The notes under the pieces: model-generated
Database searches by the model: none
What the model saw: only the letters and a program-made list of their open reading frames with translations
Told to the model about the DNA's origin: nothing
Translations under genes and position numbers: made by a program
Part shown: in pieces, positions 61,963 to 64,000 of the stretch
How positions within the stretch are numbered: position 1 is the first letter of the stretch
Layout of the letters: each line of letters begins with the position of its first letter
Assembly (NCBI RefSeq): GCF_001941505.1
Contig: NZ_CP009248.1
Coordinates: 868,001-932,000, forward strand
Direction of reading: 5' to 3'
Length of the DNA stretch: 64,000 bases
Source of the DNA: Corynebacterium sphenisci DSM 44792
GTDB lineage: Bacteria; Actinomycetota; Actinomycetes; Mycobacteriales; Mycobacteriaceae

Positions 61963-63681
61963 TCAGTCCTCGCCGGGGCCGCGCAGGCAGATCACGTCCA
62001 GATCGCCGTCGGCGAGATGGGCGCGCAGATCCTTCTTGTCGAACTTGTCCACCGAGGTCTTGTCGATGTGGTCGACGAAGGCCCAGTACTCCGGCAGCAT
62101 CCACTTCGGCAGCTTCGGGCGCAGGAAGTCCCGCAGCGACTCCGCGGTGGCCGCGGTGGGCTCGACCCCGTCGATGAGCACGGTCACCGCCAGCGGCCGC
62201 TCGCCCCATTTGCGGTCCGGCATCCCGATCACCGCGCATTCCACCACCTCCCGGGCGGCCATCACCAGGTTCTCCAGCTGCGCGGAGTAGATCCACTCGC
62301 CCCCGGAGCGGATCACGTCCCGGGCCCGGTCCTGCACGGTGAGGAAGCCGTCCCGGGTGATCGAGCCCACGTCGCCGGTGCGCAGCCAGCCGTCGGCGGT
62401 GAACTTCTCCGCGGCGTCCTCCACCGGTTTGCCGCGGAAGGTCGCCGCCCGGCCCCCGGCCTCCTCCTCCGGGGAGTGGTAGTAGCGGGCGGTGACCGTG
62501 TTGCCGCGCACCTGCAGCTCCCCCTGGTTGCGGTCGTGCAGGCCCAGCTGCCGGCCCGCCTCGTCGACGATCCGGAACTCCATGATGTCGCCGAAGCGGC
62601 CCTGGCTGACCCGGTAGCGGGTGCGCGCCTCCCCGGAGGCGCCCCGCGGGGGCCGGGCCACGGTGCCGATCGGGGAGGTCTCGGTCATCCCCCACAGGTG
62701 GGTGACGTCCACGCCGTAGCGCTCCTCCCACATCCGGATCAGCCGCGGCGGGGCCGGGGAGCCGCCCACGAAGATGTCCTGCAGGCTCATCCGCTCCGGG
62801 GGGTTGTTGAGGTAGTGCACCATCAGCGAGATCCACAGGGTGGGCACCCCCTGGGCGGCCCGGGGCAGCGAGGTCTCGATGATCTCGGCCAGCTTCGGCG
62901 CGGACACGTCCGCCCCGGGGAAGACCAGCGGCGCCCCGCAGGCGAAGGCCGCCAGCGGCACCCCCCAGCTGAGCACGTGGTAGATCGGCACGCAGCACAG
63001 CCAGGGGTCGCCGTGCGCGATCGCGAAGGCGTCCGGGGTGCGCAGGTTCAGGGTGTGCAGGTACAGCGCCCGGTGCGAGTACACCACCGCCTTCGGGGCG
63101 CCCTCGGTGCCGGTGGAGTAGCACATCGCCGCCCCCTCGGTCTCCGGGATCTCCGGCCAGTCGAAGCGGGCCGGCCGGCCGTCGATGAGCTCCTCGTAGG
63201 AGTGCCAGGCCACCCCCTCCGGCAGGTGCGCCGCCGCGGCGGCGAGATCGCCGACCCCGGTGAACACCACCGCGCGCACCCGGGGGCAGTCGCGCAGCAG
63301 CGGGCCGAGCTCCCCGGCCAGCGCCGGGTCGGCGATGATCACCTCGTCGCGGGCGTGGTTGATGATGTGCGTGATCTGATCCGGCATCAGCTGCTTGTTC
63401 AGCGGCTGGAACACCGCCCCCATGGCGGCCACCGCCAGGAAGGCCTCCAGGTGCTCGGCGCAGTTGTACATCAGGGTGCCCACCCGCTGGTCGCCGTCGA
63501 TGCCCAGCTCATCGCGCAGGGCGTGCGCCAGGGCCGCGGCCCGGGCCCCGATCATGGCGAAGGTGGTGGTCTCCGGGCCGTCGGGGCCCCAGGTGGTGAC
63601 CGGGGTGGCGGCGTGGATGGTGCGGCCGTATTCCAGGATCCGCGCCACCGACAGCGGGACCTCCTGCATGGTGCTGCGCAT
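61963..63681 (-). CDS. Long- or medium-chain acyl-CoA ligase
   Basis: 572 residues of the ANL (AMP-forming) superfamily. The P-loop motif YSTGTEGAPKAVVYSH, the LWGMTETSPIG adenine motif, DGWLRTGDVGSI with RARDVIRSGGEWI hinge, and the catalytic Lys region KTSVDKFDKK are all present. The sequence resembles actinobacterial medium/long-chain fatty-acid or dicarboxylate ligases. It activates an acid with ATP and CoA; the chain length cannot be read. Start: ATG at 63681 with TAGGGT 6 nt upstream, a leaderless promoter. In C. glutamicum, as I recall, such a gene lies next to rho. Confidence 0.92.
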   Translation of the reverse strand: MRSTMQEVPLSVARILEYGRTIHAATPVTTWGPDGPETTTFAMIGARAAALAHALRDELGIDGDQRVGTLMYNCAEHLEAFLAVAAMGAVFQPLNKQLMPDQITHIINHARDEVIIADPALAGELGPLLRDCPRVRAVVFTGVGDLAAAAAHLPEGVAWHSYEELIDGRPARFDWPEIPETEGAAMCYSTGTEGAPKAVVYSHRALYLHTLNLRTPDAFAIAHGDPWLCCVPIYHVLSWGVPLAAFACGAPLVFPGADVSAPKLAEIIETSLPRAAQGVPTLWISLMVHYLNNPPERMSLQDIFVGGSPAPPRLIRMWEERYGVDVTHLWGMTETSPIGTVARPPRGASGEARTRYRVSQGRFGDIMEFRIVDEAGRQLGLHDRNQGELQVRGNTVTARYYHSPEEEAGGRAATFRGKPVEDAAEKFTADGWLRTGDVGSITRDGFLTVQDRARDVIRSGGEWIYSAQLENLVMAAREVVECAVIGMPDRKWGERPLAVTVLIDGVEPTAATAESLRDFLRPKLPKWMLPEYWAFVDHIDKTSVDKFDKKDLRAHLADGDLDVICLRGPGED

Positions 63682-63687
63682 GGGCCC

Positions 63688-63693
63688 ACCCTA
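63688..63693 (-). promoter_or_regulatory. Leaderless -10 (TAGGGT) of the acyl-CoA ligase gene
   Basis: TAGGGT on the minus strand, 6 nt before the ATG; no ribosome binding site. Confidence 0.6.
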
Positions 63694-63805
63694 GCCGGAG
63701 GCCCCCGGCCCCGGGCGCGGCCGGGGCCGGGCGCCCGGCGGGCCCGGGCGCGGCGCGACACACCGGGCGGGCCCGCCCCGGTTGCCCGCGGGGCGGTGCC
63801 GGGGC

Positions 63806-63819
63806 TACCCTCTAGGGCG
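63806..63819 (+). promoter_or_regulatory. Leaderless -10 (TACCCT) of a short ORF
   Basis: TACCCT (63806-63811), 8 nt before an ATG; it overlaps the palindrome CCCT-CT-AGGG (63808-63817). Confidence 0.5.
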
Positions 63820-63933
63820 ATGGCCGACGCGGCCGACCCCGCACCCAGCCCGCCCCGTGACGGGCGCAGCGGCGAGTCCCAGCTCTTCCCCCGCATCGGC
63901 GCCATCCACCCCACATCTTTTCCCGCCGCGTGA
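63820..63933 (+). CDS. Possible leader peptide of a downstream gene
   Basis: 37 residues (MADAADPAPSPPRDGRSGES at the start), without a recognisable domain. It is supported by the leaderless promoter and by a perfect hairpin 10 nt after its stop: GCGTCCG-GCT-CGGACGC at 63943-63959. If the gene beyond the window is rho, as gene order in C. glutamicum suggests, this would be a leader peptide like E. coli rhoL. The sequence itself does not prove this, and no regulatory codon run is obvious. Confidence 0.45.
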   Translation: MADAADPAPSPPRDGRSGESQLFPRIGAIHPTSFPAA

Positions 63934-63942
63934 GCGGGGCCC

Positions 63943-63959
63943 GCGTCCGGCTCGGACGC
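63943..63959 (+). promoter_or_regulatory. Attenuator-like hairpin after the short ORF
   Basis: Perfect 7-bp stem GCGTCCG/CGGACGC with a GCT loop, directly downstream of the leader-like ORF and before the window end. Confidence 0.45.
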
Positions 63960-64000
63960 CCGGGTCCACCGCGGGCGGGCGCACGCCGCCCCATTGACGG

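Overview
The window is about 75% G+C chromosomal DNA from a mycolic-acid actinobacterium, most likely a high-G+C Corynebacterium. The evidence is a fused E1/E2 2-oxoglutarate dehydrogenase of the OdhA/Kgd type, the argS-lysA-hom-thrB order, a KmtR-type metal sensor, and many genes that look leaderless (a TANNNT hexamer 6-10 nt before the start codon and no Shine-Dalgarno). The species cannot be fixed from the sequence alone.

Layout. 1-1909: end of corA, a lipoprotein and an ArsR/KmtR regulator. 1910-2838: a G+C-rich stretch with no gene I can support. 2839-11527 (minus): EcsC-like protein, a one-chain ABC exporter and odhA. 11762-15186: SDR dehydrogenase, FhuF-like ferric reductase, an acidic protein of unknown function, and a convergent unknown pair. 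15326-16579: an MFS exporter whose last 13 codons belong to a foreign segment. About 16538-20690: a low-G+C island with an HNH endonuclease and a convergent C5-cytosine methyltransferase (a type II restriction-modification pair), a G13 tract and 1.1 kb free of ORFs. 20690-23472: DEAD-box helicase with a structured leader and a strong terminator. 23486-26419 (minus): small membrane protein, secreted HNH/DUF1524 nuclease, proline symporter. 26789-29974: ferric-siderophore ABC transporter with a likely DtxR box. 30059-31084: MDR oxidoreductase.

31254-39196 is a tightly overlapping operon: SNF2 helicase, SWIM protein, SbcD-like nuclease and a hookless SbcC/Rad50-like ATPase. It is followed by two tandem MarR regulators, a PspC-domain protein and tRNA-Arg(CCG). 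41021-49305 holds molybdate uptake (modA and a modB-modC fusion) and cofactor synthesis (moaD, moeA, moaB, moaE, moeB, moaC, moaA). Next to it, at 49468-52920 (minus), lies an operon whose central product joins a diheme-like cytochrome b membrane domain to a sulfite-oxidase-fold molybdopterin domain. It is flanked by a membrane protein, an unknown protein and two tandem CBU_0592-like membrane proteins. I infer that the cofactor genes serve this enzyme; it is the best candidate here for an undescribed system. 53283-56409 is lutABC (lactate oxidation). 56583-61917 is argS-lysA-hom-thrB. 61963-63681 is an acyl-CoA ligase, and 63820-63933 is a short leaderless ORF that may be the leader of a gene (possibly rho) beyond the window.
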